Shown one piece after another: positions 47,440 to 55,950 of a DNA stretch of 64,000 nucleotides. The DNA comes from Caldithrix sp. GTDB taxonomy: Bacteria > Zhuqueibacterota > Zhuqueibacteria > Thermofontimicrobiales > Sulfurfontimicrobiaceae. The translations under genes and the position numbers were made by a program. Under the pieces are notes generated by a model. That model was given only the letters and a program-made list of their open reading frames with translations, made no database searches and had not been told where the DNA came from. The stretch covers positions 1 through 64,000 of the forward strand of contig DYKB01000027.1 of NCBI GenBank assembly GCA_020722815.1, written 5' to 3'. The number at the start of each line of letters is the position of its first letter. The first letter of the stretch is position 1.

Positions 47440-48356
47440 TGCCGAATGGAATTTTTCTGCTCATCATACTGATCACGCCCTTCATTTTTGTAGGACTTAT
47501 CAATCGGGTCAAGGCGGTTTGGGCGGGTCGCAAAGGCGCATCGATCTGGCAGCCATATTATGATTGCCTTAAATTGCTACGCAAAGGCGAAATCATCAGC
47601 AAAACCACTTCGTTCGTTTTTCGAATCACGCCTTCGATCAATATCGCGGCCATGATTTTTGCCGCGTTGATCATTCCACTGCCACAGCAAAAGGCGTTAA
47701 TTGCATTTCCGGGCGATTTTGTCCTGTTTGCCTACGCGCTGGGACTCGCCAAATTTATGCTGGTCATTGCCGCCATGGATACCGGCAGCCCGTTTGAAGG
47801 CATGGGCGCGGCGCGGGAAGTTACTTTTTCAAACATAGTTGAACCAGCTTTTTTTATGTTGATTGGTTCTCTGGCTTTGATTACCGGCCAAAATTCGTTT
47901 GAATCCATTTTTGCCCAATTGAACTACAGCGCCGGCTTTACGGTGCTGGTGAAATTATTGTGCCTGGTTTCGCTATTTATTATGCTCTTAACCGAAGGCG
48001 CGCGGGTCCCTGTCGATGATCCGAATACCCATCTGGAATTGACCATGATCCACGAGGTGATGATTCTCGATTATTCCGGCCCCGACCTGGCCTTCATGCA
48101 ATATGCTGTTGGCCTAAAAATGGTGCTCATTGGAACGCTGATACTGAATCTGTTACTGCCATCTGGCGTGGGAACGCTGGCAGGGATCTTGTTCTATCTG
48201 GCCGGTCTGGCCGTCATTGCCGTCGTTGTCGGCATAATCGAATCGCTTTATGCCCGGCTGCGCATGTCCCACGTCCCGCAATTTATTTTCATGATGATGG
48301 CGTTATCGCTGACGACCTTTGCAGTGGTTATCTTTTTTCTTTATGGAGGAAATTGA
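47439..48356 (+). CDS. HyfC/NuoH-like membrane subunit
   Basis: Protein of 305 residues with about eight helices, anchoring the peripheral arm. The motifs LINRVKAVWAGRKGASIWQP and YDCLKLLRKGEIISKTTS at the start, MDTGSPFEGMGAAREVTFSN in the middle, and RVPVDDPNTHLELTMIHEVM are typical of the NuoH/HyfC family. The start ATG (MPNGIF) overlaps the previous stop by one base (TAATG); the longer frame from 47295 is inside HyfB. It couples the redox module to ion movement. Confidence 0.88.
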   Translation: MPNGIFLLIILITPFIFVGLINRVKAVWAGRKGASIWQPYYDCLKLLRKGEIISKTTSFVFRITPSINIAAMIFAALIIPLPQQKALIAFPGDFVLFAYALGLAKFMLVIAAMDTGSPFEGMGAAREVTFSNIVEPAFFMLIGSLALITGQNSFESIFAQLNYSAGFTVLVKLLCLVSLFIMLLTEGARVPVDDPNTHLELTMIHEVMILDYSGPDLAFMQYAVGLKMVLIGTLILNLLLPSGVGTLAGILFYLAGLAVIAVVVGIIESLYARLRMSHVPQFIFMMMALSLTTFAVVIFFLYGGN

Positions 48357-48991
48357 TGTCCGATGTTTTGATTATTTTACTGGGAACCAGTATGTTGTAT
48401 GTTTTTGCCGCCAGCCGGATTGAAGCCTATATCAAAACGCTGGCGCTGCAGGGAATGCTCTTATTCCTGCTGGTGGTGATTGATTTGCATGAAATTAACT
48501 GGCTGAATATCGCTTTTTTAATTCTGGAAACATTGATTATCAAAACCGCCGTCATTCCCCTGTTTTTATTACGGGTGATTCGACGCAATGAAATCGACCG
48601 GGAAATTGATCCCTCTGTTCCCCAATTTTATTCGCTCATGCTTGCCAGTCTCATCTTTATTTTTGGCTTTGTGGTGGCTTTCTGGGCGGCGCGTGTGGAA
48701 CCAGGCATTCAGCCCCTTTATTTCGGGATGTCGATTGTTCTCATCATCTCCAGTTTATTTTTCATTGTCACCCGAAAGCGGATTATCACTCACATTCTCT
48801 GTTACATGATGCTGGAAAATGGAATTTTTCTGCTTTCCTTATCGGTCGCGAATGAAATGCCCATGCTGGTTAATTTGGGCGTGCTGCTGGACCTGTTCGT
48901 TGGAATTTTCCTGCTGGTGATTTTCTTCAATAAAATTCAATCGATGTATGATGGCAGCCATATCGATGTTTTAACGCAATTAAAGGATTAA
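48356..48991 (+). CDS. HyfE-like membrane subunit
   Basis: Integral membrane protein of 211 residues, similar in length to HyfE. The C-terminal part (THILCYMMLENGIFLLSLSV and LVNLGVLLDLFVGIFLLVIF) is NuoK-like with a Glu in a helix. It overlaps the previous gene by one base (TGATG). HyfE is found only in hydrogenase-4-like complexes, which marks this operon as Hyf/Ehr type rather than complex I. Confidence 0.85.
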   Translation: MSDVLIILLGTSMLYVFAASRIEAYIKTLALQGMLLFLLVVIDLHEINWLNIAFLILETLIIKTAVIPLFLLRVIRRNEIDREIDPSVPQFYSLMLASLIFIFGFVVAFWAARVEPGIQPLYFGMSIVLIISSLFFIVTRKRIITHILCYMMLENGIFLLSLSVANEMPMLVNLGVLLDLFVGIFLLVIFFNKIQSMYDGSHIDVLTQLKD

Positions 48992-48993
48992 GC

Positions 48994-50424
48994 ATGCTTT
49001 TAACGATTTTGCTGGCGCCGGTCATACTGGCCGCGCTGGTCGTCCTCTGGCCGAATCGAATCGTGATTCGGCTGTCACTTTTAGGAACCGCCGCCCTATA
49101 TCTGCTGGCCACAATTGGCTGGTGGTTCCGGCTGGATTTTGAAAATTCGGCCGGCTGGTTTTCGGATTATTTTCAAATTGATGCGATTGGTTTGTATTTT
49201 CTCACCATTATGGCGCTGGTTTTTGCCGGCGCGGCCATTTACAGCCTGTTCTATTTTAAAGAACACGGAACGCCTCCCCGTCAGGAGTCGCTGTATGTGG
49301 CCTTCATCCTGCTTTTTGTGGATGCCATGACGGGCGTTATTCTGGCCAGTCATCTGGCGCTGCTGTGGGTCTTTGTGGAAGCGACCACGCTCACCAGCGC
49401 GGTGCTCATTTATTTTGAAAAGAAAAAGTCATCACTGGAAGCCGCCTGGAAATATGTGTTCATCTGCTCGGTGGGTATTGCGCTGGCGTTTGTCGGGATT
49501 ATTATCCTGTCGATGGGCAGTAAAAGCATCGGCACGCTCTTTTTTGCGGATTTATATCAACACGCGGCTGAAATCAATCCTTTCTGGTTAAAAATGGCGT
49601 TTGCCTTTATTCTCGTCGGCTTTGGCACCAAAGTTGGCATTGCGCCAATTCATGCCTGGCTTCCCGATGCTCATTCTGAAGCACCTTCTCCGGTTTCGGC
49701 TTTGCTGTCGGGAACTTTGCTCAATACCGCGTTTCTGGGTTTATTACGCGTTCAGGAAATTATGATCCAGGCGAAGCTGGAAGTTTTCTCCAACTTTTTG
49801 CTGCTGTTGACCGGATTTCTTTCCTTACTGATTAGCGCGGTTTTTATGCTCGGTATCATCAACTATAAGCGGATGCTGGCGTATTCTTCGATTGAAAATA
49901 TGGGGATTCTGTTTATCGGCATCGCCATGGGAAAAACCGGCATTTTCGCTGCGATGCTGCATAGTGTGGCGCATTCACTTTCCAAATCGTCACTTTTTTT
50001 GACTTCGGGTAATATTTTATATTTGTATGGCAGTAAAAAAATTGCCGACGTCCGCGGCCTCCTGCAACGGGAACCGCTGACCGGCTGGATCTGGATCCTT
50101 TCGCTTTTCGCCATCGCCGGGCTGCCGCCATTTCCGGCATTCCTGAGTAAATTTATGCTGATTACGGCATTCTTTGAGGCCGGACAGGGCTGGCTGGCCG
50201 CGCCATTTTTCATCTTTATTGCGGTCATCATTTATGGAATGGGAGGCGCGTTTTTTCGGATGTCTTTTGGCGATGTGCAGCCGGAACTGAACCTGTCCGC
50301 CAAATTGAATCTAAACGCCTATATTCCCCAATTGATTTTCCTGTTGTTGTTAGCCGCGATTGGCGTCTATATTCCGGAGCAGGTCATGATTTTTATTCGG
50401 CAAGCGGCCGAATTTTTACAATAA
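48994..50424 (+). CDS. HyfF-like proton-translocating membrane subunit
   Basis: Second antiporter-like subunit, 476 residues (HyfF is 526). It has LALLWVFVEATTLTSAVLIY with the conserved Glu, FGTKVGIAPIHAWLPDAHSE, APSPVSALLSGTLLNTAFLG and MLAYSSIENMGILFIGIA. The start is two bases after the HyfE stop. Together with the HyfB-like subunit it gives the complex two candidate ion channels. No HyfD gene is present. Confidence 0.88.
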   Translation: MLLTILLAPVILAALVVLWPNRIVIRLSLLGTAALYLLATIGWWFRLDFENSAGWFSDYFQIDAIGLYFLTIMALVFAGAAIYSLFYFKEHGTPPRQESLYVAFILLFVDAMTGVILASHLALLWVFVEATTLTSAVLIYFEKKKSSLEAAWKYVFICSVGIALAFVGIIILSMGSKSIGTLFFADLYQHAAEINPFWLKMAFAFILVGFGTKVGIAPIHAWLPDAHSEAPSPVSALLSGTLLNTAFLGLLRVQEIMIQAKLEVFSNFLLLLTGFLSLLISAVFMLGIINYKRMLAYSSIENMGILFIGIAMGKTGIFAAMLHSVAHSLSKSSLFLTSGNILYLYGSKKIADVRGLLQREPLTGWIWILSLFAIAGLPPFPAFLSKFMLITAFFEAGQGWLAAPFFIFIAVIIYGMGGAFFRMSFGDVQPELNLSAKLNLNAYIPQLIFLLLLAAIGVYIPEQVMIFIRQAAEFLQ

Positions 50425-50439
50425 TAAAGGAGTTGTTGT

Positions 50440-51927
50440 TTGAACTGGATTGAAATTAAAAATTTACAGGCCGTTGCGCTGGCGGACATTCCCCGATTAT
50501 CGATGGATTTATTCCGCTCACAGATCATCGCCGAAACCAGGGCTGGCCGCCGGGTCGTCCAATTTTTTGGCGTGCCAGAAGCCCAAAAGGTGGTGGTCTA
50601 TGCGGTTCTGGCCGATGATCATCGCGCCCGGTTATATATCGCCGCCACGGCGTTCGATAAAGAGAAAAAATATCCTTCACTGACCCCGGATGTCCCGGCG
50701 CTGCACCTGTTTGAAAGAGAACTTTTTGAACAGTTTGGCATCGAACCGGAAGGTCACCCCTGGCTGAAACCAGTACGCAAAGGGATTGCCGGAATCAATG
50801 CGGCGGAAAAACCATATTCTTTTTTTGAAATGAAAGGCGAAGAGGTGCACGAAGTGGGCGTAGGACCGATTCATGCCGGTGTCATCGAACCCGGTCATTT
50901 TCGCTTCTCCTGCCATGGCGAGGAAGTGTTCCACCTCGAAATTGAACTGGGATTTCAGCACCGCGGCGTGGAAGATTTATTTATCCGTCACCGGGAACGG
51001 CCTGGCTACCTGCTGCGTCTGGCCGAATCCATTGCTGGTGATACTGTAATTGGCCATGCGGGAACTTTTGTCCGGGCAATGGAAGCATTGGGTGGCGTCA
51101 ACGTGACACGACGAGCAATGCTCATCCGCACCATTGCGCTGGAACTGGAACGAATTGGCGTGCATCTGGGTGATCTCTCAGCACTGGCGGGAGATGTGGC
51201 ATATCTGACCGGCAAAGAAACCTTTGCAGCGCTTCGGACAACGGTCATCAATACGAGTCTGGCAATTTGCGGCAGCCGTTATGGCCGGGGACTTTTGGCA
51301 ATTGGTGGTGTTTATTTTGATATTTCCAGCGCATTGCGGCAAAAAATTGAAACGACATTGTCCGATCTGGAGGAACAGGTGGAACTGGCCGCGGGCGTTA
51401 TGTTCTCCTCAGCTTCAACACTGGAACGATTTGAAAAAACAGGCATTATTTCTGAAAAGACAGCGACAGAGATTGGTATGGTCGGGCCGGCCGCACGTGC
51501 CAGTGGCTGCGCGCGCGATATCCGGGCTGATTTTCCTTTCGGTGCATACAACCAGTTCCCAGTACATCCCATCACGTTTCATACCGGCGATGTTTTTGCC
51601 CGGGCTTATATTCGTTATATTGAAATTTCACAATCGCTGCGAATGATTCGGGAACAATTAACCAATCTGAACGGCGAGACATTACAACAGCCAAAAGCTG
51701 AATTACGCCCGAATCGTCTGGTAGTTTCATTAGCCGAAGGCTGGCGCGGTGAGATTGCACACGTGGCTCTTACTGATGCCGATAGTAAACTCCAACGTTA
51801 TAAAATTAAGGACCCGTCGTTCAATAATTGGCTGGCATTGGCATTGGCGGTGCGGAATGAAGGCATTTCCGATTTTCCATTATGTAACAAGAGTTTTAAT
51901 CTTTCTTATTGTGGATTTGATTTATAA
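50440..51927 (+). CDS. HyfG-like large subunit lacking the NiFe ligands (Ehr type)
   Basis: Protein of 495 residues. The N-terminal 130 residues are NuoC-like (FERELFEQFGIEPEGHPWLK), and the rest is NuoD/HyfG-like (FHLEIELGFQHRGVEDLFIR). In hydrogenases the first motif reads RxCGxC; here it is LAESIAGDTVIGHAGTF, with Ala and Thr in place of the two Cys. The C-terminal CxxC is replaced by KSFNLSYCGFDL, with Ser and Gly at the expected Cys positions by my alignment. So no NiFe centre can form, as in energy-converting hydrogenase-related complexes. AAGGAG lies seven bases before the TTG start. The substrate oxidised by the complex is unknown. Confidence 0.85.
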   Translation: MNWIEIKNLQAVALADIPRLSMDLFRSQIIAETRAGRRVVQFFGVPEAQKVVVYAVLADDHRARLYIAATAFDKEKKYPSLTPDVPALHLFERELFEQFGIEPEGHPWLKPVRKGIAGINAAEKPYSFFEMKGEEVHEVGVGPIHAGVIEPGHFRFSCHGEEVFHLEIELGFQHRGVEDLFIRHRERPGYLLRLAESIAGDTVIGHAGTFVRAMEALGGVNVTRRAMLIRTIALELERIGVHLGDLSALAGDVAYLTGKETFAALRTTVINTSLAICGSRYGRGLLAIGGVYFDISSALRQKIETTLSDLEEQVELAAGVMFSSASTLERFEKTGIISEKTATEIGMVGPAARASGCARDIRADFPFGAYNQFPVHPITFHTGDVFARAYIRYIEISQSLRMIREQLTNLNGETLQQPKAELRPNRLVVSLAEGWRGEIAHVALTDADSKLQRYKIKDPSFNNWLALALAVRNEGISDFPLCNKSFNLSYCGFDL

Positions 51928-51945
51928 TTTTTTAAGGATTAAAAG

Positions 51946-52713
51946 ATGTTCGAATTACTTAAACTGCGTCAACAACATGGTTATCAGGCCATACCCGATC
52001 TCTGGCAGGCTAAAATCAGCTCCCCATTTCGTGGTTTTCCGATTCTGGATGAAACACGCTGCGCCGAAAATTGCAAGGCCTGCGCGGCGATCTGTCCAAC
52101 TGGAGCTATTGAAACAAATCCATTAAGGCTGGACCTGGGACGTTGCACATTATGTGGCGATTGTATGCGGGAATGTCCTGCCGGGGCAATACAATTCACG
52201 ACACAGTACCATTTAGGGAATACAAGCCGGGAAGGGCTGATTATCACTTCACAGATGACTCCTGAAGACTATAAAAAGACGGCCATTATTGTTCGCAAAG
52301 AAATTCGGCGTCTATTCGGTCGGTCACTCAAGCTCCGCCAGGTTTCGGCAGCAGGCTGTAATGGCTGTGAAATGGAATTGAATGCAGCCAGTAACGTGAA
52401 TTTTGATATGGGTCGTTTTGGTTTCGACTTTGTGGCCTCACCACGTCATGCTGACGGTATTGTGATTACAGGTCCCATTTCGGTTAACATGGCTCCGGCC
52501 TTATTGGATGCCTACAAAAGTGTCAGTGAACCTCGATTGGTGATAGCCGTCGGTGCCTGTGCCATCAGTGGTGGTGTTTTTGCCGATTCGAATCAGCTTG
52601 ACCGGAGCTTTTTAAAAGATTTTCCAATTGATCTCTATGTCCCCGGCTGTCCGACGCACCCGCTGACTTTCATTCACGCGCTGCTGGATTTGGTGGGACG
52701 GAAGAAAAAGTGA
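51946..52713 (+). CDS. HyfH-HyfI fusion: ferredoxin domain plus small subunit
   Basis: Peripheral iron-sulfur protein of 255 residues combining two subunits that are separate in HyfH/HyfI. Residues 30-75 form a 2x[4Fe-4S] ferredoxin; the first site has an unusual CxxxCxxCxxxCP spacing (CAENCKACAAICP), while the second is canonical (CTLCGDCMRECP). Residues 95-250 are NuoB/HyfI-like, with the proximal cluster ligands in GCNGCEMELN, AVGACAISGGVF and VPGCPTHPL. It feeds electrons to or from the large subunit. It is the last gene of the operon; no Hyp maturation or formate dehydrogenase genes follow, consistent with the lost NiFe site. Confidence 0.88.
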   Translation: MFELLKLRQQHGYQAIPDLWQAKISSPFRGFPILDETRCAENCKACAAICPTGAIETNPLRLDLGRCTLCGDCMRECPAGAIQFTTQYHLGNTSREGLIITSQMTPEDYKKTAIIVRKEIRRLFGRSLKLRQVSAAGCNGCEMELNAASNVNFDMGRFGFDFVASPRHADGIVITGPISVNMAPALLDAYKSVSEPRLVIAVGACAISGGVFADSNQLDRSFLKDFPIDLYVPGCPTHPLTFIHALLDLVGRKKK

Positions 52714-52828
52714 CGCAGGAAACGTAATACGTAATGCGTAATTTGTATTTATTTGTGAAGAAAAATAAATTCGGCCTTCATCGGGTCGTACCTAGATCAA
52801 ATTTTACGCATCACGTATCACGCATTAC
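52710..52828. repeat. TTACG-type long inverted repeat after the Ehr-type operon
   Basis: The left arm (AAACGTAATACGTAATGCG) and the right arm (TTACGCATCACGTATCACGC, followed by ATTAC) are imperfect inverted repeats about 60 bases apart. The region between the operon and the converging CPBP gene could form a large hairpin that ends both transcripts. It is the same repeat type as at 1280 and 33681. Confidence 0.55.
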
Positions 52829-53534
52829 TCCCCAAAATCCCAAACGCTATTAAAATAAATCCCGAACTATTAATCACCGCATGTATAATGATATCGGTCC
52901 AGGTGCTTTTTGTTATTTGAACAGCATACGAAGTGATGAAAATGCTGGGTAGTAAAGTAATTATCAAATTAATTCCAAACGGCAGGTGAAACATCAGCCA
53001 GAAAAATCCATGCGCGATCCAGGTAAATTTTCCGAAAGCCAATTCCTGCCGCGGGAAGATTTAACCACGCCAGTTTAATGCTTCGCCAAAAATATTGAAA
53101 AAGAAAAGTGGAATCCAGGCGAATAAAATCCAGAGATCGCCCGGGCCGATTGGTTTCATGGTTAAAAAAGATGGACTGGGGGAATAGTTTGTAAATAATC
53201 GTTTGCCAGCCTCCATCATTAAATAGGTCAACGTGCCAATGATAACAATTGACAGAATTGAAATAACAAAGGCTTTACACGAAAAATCATTCAATCGAAA
53301 TCGTGTCCAGAGTGCTTTAAACTCACATGGATAGCCATCTCTTTTATAAAAATAAAATGCAGCAATAAAAATTGGTAAAAAAACGAGCGTTCCACTGCAG
53401 ATATACCAACCAACCACCAGCGGAACTTCAGTTAATCGATTTAAAAATGGAATGCCCAGATGCGTGGCGAAAAAAAGTAAATGCGCCGGAACGCCAAAAT
53501 AGACAAACGAAAGTTTTACCCCCATTGGCTTCAT
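52818..53534 (-). pseudogene. CPBP-family intramembrane protease, in-frame stop
   Basis: Membrane protease of about 238 codons. The first part (53061-53534) ends in IFGEALNWRG followed by TAA; the reading continues in the same frame as IFPRQELAFGKFTWIAHGFF. The family sequence has Tyr at the stop position (WRGY), so a TAT or TAC to TAA change explains it. The Glu/Arg motif (EALNWR, with Ala in place of the second Glu), FFWLMFH and HAVIN motifs are present in order. A TTG at 53042 could restart translation but would lack the first motif. It is the last gene after the prenol-kinase pair. Confidence 0.8.
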
Positions 53535-53560
53535 CAATTGTCTTTCAATCTATCCTCAAG

Positions 53561-54274
53561 CTAGAAACTTCCGGTCATCAAATAAAACACAATAATGACA
53601 CTTAATGGAATTAAAATATTATCCAGATCCCGGGGACTGAGAGCTTCAACGATGGTAACCACAAAGGCCGAAACCAATAGCGCCGTCCAGGGGATTACCG
53701 GTGTAACACCCGTGATCAAAAGCATAATAAAAGTACCAACCAAGCCAGCAATCAATACCGTCAAGCTGCCGATATAAGATTTTTCAGGGCCGAACGTCCT
53801 GAATTTTTTATGTCCATATTTCTGTCCAAAATACGGCGCCAGTCCATCACCCCAGGTGAGCATGGCCATAGCAACAACCCCGGATGGCGTATTAAAAAGC
53901 GCAATACCAATAATGACCATAATACAGGCAAACATCAAAGGGCCACGTAAAAGTTCACGGGGATTTCCGGTCCGGGTCATCGTTTTCACGGCTGGGTCTT
54001 CAGTATTTTTGGAGAGCCCTTTACTGAGAAACAGGAGCACCCAGATGAAGGGCATGGCAACGTTCAGATATTTTGTCCAGTGAGTTGTTGCAAAAAGTGG
54101 CCAGAACATCAGATACGAACCAGCCGCGATGTGGATGATTTTTCGTGACAAATCCGAAGGAAAGCCTTTTACGACCAGCTTTTCCATCATTCCAATTACG
54201 ATAAAAATATAAACAATTTCAACAACCGCAACAATGCAGTTCCAAAGCCAGGGACTGCCAAATAATGGTTCCAT
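53561..54274 (-). CDS. Phytol/polyprenol-kinase-like membrane protein (VTE5 type)
   Basis: Membrane protein of 237 residues with about seven helices, in the diacylglycerol/polyprenol kinase family related to CdsA. The key segments are SRKIIHIAAGSYLMFWPLF near the N-terminus, MLTWGDGLAPYFGQKYG and RTFGPEKSYIGSLTV near residues 150-185. These match the GDG and KS motifs of phytol and farnesol kinases, which phosphorylate prenyl alcohols with CTP. GGGAGG five bases before the ATG at 54274 supports that start. It follows an isopentenyl phosphate kinase gene by 35 bases, which suggests the monophosphate product is passed on. Dolichol kinase is an alternative. Confidence 0.7.
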   Translation of the reverse strand: MEPLFGSPWLWNCIVAVVEIVYIFIVIGMMEKLVVKGFPSDLSRKIIHIAAGSYLMFWPLFATTHWTKYLNVAMPFIWVLLFLSKGLSKNTEDPAVKTMTRTGNPRELLRGPLMFACIMVIIGIALFNTPSGVVAMAMLTWGDGLAPYFGQKYGHKKFRTFGPEKSYIGSLTVLIAGLVGTFIMLLITGVTPVIPWTALLVSAFVVTIVEALSPRDLDNILIPLSVIIVFYLMTGSF

Positions 54275-54309
54275 TTTTCCTCCCACCAAATAGATTTTAA
54301 AAAAAACGA

Positions 54310-55062
54310 TTAATTAGAAATGTGTGTTCCGGTAGCCTCCCCCTTAACTGCCTCTAACAAGGTTCCGGGTTTTAATAAATTAATTATTTTAACCGGTATG
54401 TTCAAATCTTTCAAGGTTTCGATCTCCCCCAATTTTTTTGGCAGGCCGCCACTGGCGTCGGTGCTTTTCTTTATTTTTTGCTGCCAATCAGGGAGATCTT
54501 GATAAGCAATAGCAGAAACGGTTTTTCCATTTTCCAGCACGCCATCAACGTCCATTCCGAAAATAACCGCCCGCGCCTGAAAATACCGGGCCAGATAAAC
54601 GGCAATCTGATCCGAAGAAAGGACACAAAACCCCTGTTTCCGATCAGTCGGGCCATCGCCATGGAGAACAGGGATAATTCCCATGTCCAGATAGCGTTCC
54701 AGTGGTTCAGGGAAAAAAGTCGCAATGCGGCGATTTTCGGTCACAAAAAGCTCAGTCGGGCGTAGTCTTCCCGCCGGCACATTCGCATCCATCATAACTT
54801 TTGTAAAGCGCTGCGAAAGTTCATCCACCCAATAATGCGTCAGCAGAAATCCCATTCGTCTTTCCGATGTGCCATCAAAACCATAGCCAATTTGGTATTT
54901 CCTGGCCGGGGGATGGCCATACGAACCGACACCATGGGTCAAAATTATCGGTTCCTGGATTTCCCGAAGCTGTTCCGCCAATTGTTGAATCACTTCCAGC
55001 CGTATCGTATAGGGCGTACTTTTATCCGTAATCGCAGAGCCGCCAGCTTTAATAATCAACAT
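54310..55062 (-). CDS. Isopentenyl phosphate kinase
   Basis: Amino-acid-kinase-family enzyme of 250 residues that phosphorylates isopentenyl phosphate, and often longer prenyl phosphates, to the diphosphate. The N-terminal MLIIKAGGSAITDKSTPYT, the catalytic His segment ILTHGVGSYGHPPARKY, IPVLHGDGPTDRKQGFCVLS and IFGMDVDGVLENGK are characteristic, as is the Thr-Asp-Ala-Ser-Gly-Gly stretch near 200. AAGGAT precedes the ATG. The enzyme is well known from archaea, plants and a few bacteria such as Chloroflexi. Its neighbour downstream is a prenol-kinase-like protein. Confidence 0.85.
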   Translation of the reverse strand: MLIIKAGGSAITDKSTPYTIRLEVIQQLAEQLREIQEPIILTHGVGSYGHPPARKYQIGYGFDGTSERRMGFLLTHYWVDELSQRFTKVMMDANVPAGRLRPTELFVTENRRIATFFPEPLERYLDMGIIPVLHGDGPTDRKQGFCVLSSDQIAVYLARYFQARAVIFGMDVDGVLENGKTVSAIAYQDLPDWQQKIKKSTDASGGLPKKLGEIETLKDLNIPVKIINLLKPGTLLEAVKGEATGTHISN

Positions 55063-55116
55063 ATTGTAAAATCCTTCACATCAATGAAAATGGTATCAAA
55101 AATCCAAAAAAATTAC

Positions 55117-55950
55117 CTACCGCCAGATTTTAGCGTCACCTATGCGATTAAAAGGCAATTGTGTGTTTCCAAATGGTGTTTTAATACCGGCATCGCCGGT
55201 AAGTTTATAATCAACCTTCCCTTCACGTAGCGCAGAAGTGAGTAGCTGACCAACCGATGCAAAATTTAAATTGAGGGGGAAGCGAATCACGCCCTTTCCT
55301 TTTTCGGGAATAGTAGCGCCTTCTGGATTCAGACCATTGGCGACATTTTTTCCGGAAAGTAACAGATTATAATTAAAATTATTTAAGTTAAATCCAAAAA
55401 TATTGGGATTGTCGACCTCGATATTTAAATCCAGTTGGACACCCGAGAAAGACAGGGATTGAATTTTAATGCCCGCCAGCCCGATTTTAGGTAACTTTAC
55501 AGCGGGAATTTTACCGGAAGCGCTAAAGGGGATTTTTAAAACGTCCCAGGGGCCTTTAACATGCACATGGCCTTTGATGCCATAGCCTGTCTCATCTTTA
55601 TCCTTCATATTTTGAAACATCTGATAAAGTTCTTTAAATTTTATTGTGACTGGAACATCGATGTAGCTGGTCTGGTTGGCCAGTAACTGTACATTCTGGG
55701 GTAGATCACCGCTCAGGAAATTTTGCTCTTCAATTGAAAATTGATAATCATACCCTGCCAGACTTATTCCAAAGGCGTTTGGATTATTCACTGCCAGATT
55801 AAAATTGGCGGTAATATCCTCAAAACTAAAATCTTTCAGCTCCATTTTATTGAAGCTAACTGTTGGTTTTTGAATAAGTTGAGATAAAGTGGCGCAGGAT
55901 ACAAAAAAGGCCACAACAATTACTAACAAATAATTAAATTTTTTCACCAT
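55117..55950 (-). CDS. LEA14-like lipoprotein with two WHy domains
   Basis: Lipoprotein of 277 residues (lipobox FFVSCAT, Cys at about 19). Two consecutive water-stress/LEA type 2 domains are visible: MELKDFSFEDITANFNLAV then NNPNAFGISLAGYDYQFSIE (about 35-130), and IQSLSFSGVQLDLNIEV then DNPNIFGFNLNNFNYNLLLS (about 160-265). Such proteins sit in the envelope and are linked to desiccation or lipid interaction. GGAG precedes the ATG. It is 54 bases upstream of the isopentenyl phosphate kinase gene on the same strand and may be co-transcribed with it. The molecular role is unknown. Confidence 0.75.
   Translation of the reverse strand: MVKKFNYLLVIVVAFFVSCATLSQLIQKPTVSFNKMELKDFSFEDITANFNLAVNNPNAFGISLAGYDYQFSIEEQNFLSGDLPQNVQLLANQTSYIDVPVTIKFKELYQMFQNMKDKDETGYGIKGHVHVKGPWDVLKIPFSASGKIPAVKLPKIGLAGIKIQSLSFSGVQLDLNIEVDNPNIFGFNLNNFNYNLLLSGKNVANGLNPEGATIPEKGKGVIRFPLNLNFASVGQLLTSALREGKVDYKLTGDAGIKTPFGNTQLPFNRIGDAKIWR

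Noticed and set aside
49863-50231. 122-codon minus-strand frame inside the HyfF-like gene
   Set aside because: It is a shadow frame in GC-rich DNA over a clearly coding plus-strand gene.
50440-51927. Functional NiFe hydrogenase large subunit
   Set aside because: The first CxxC is replaced by Ala and Thr and the C-terminal CxxC is absent, so a NiFe centre cannot form. The operon also lacks maturation genes.
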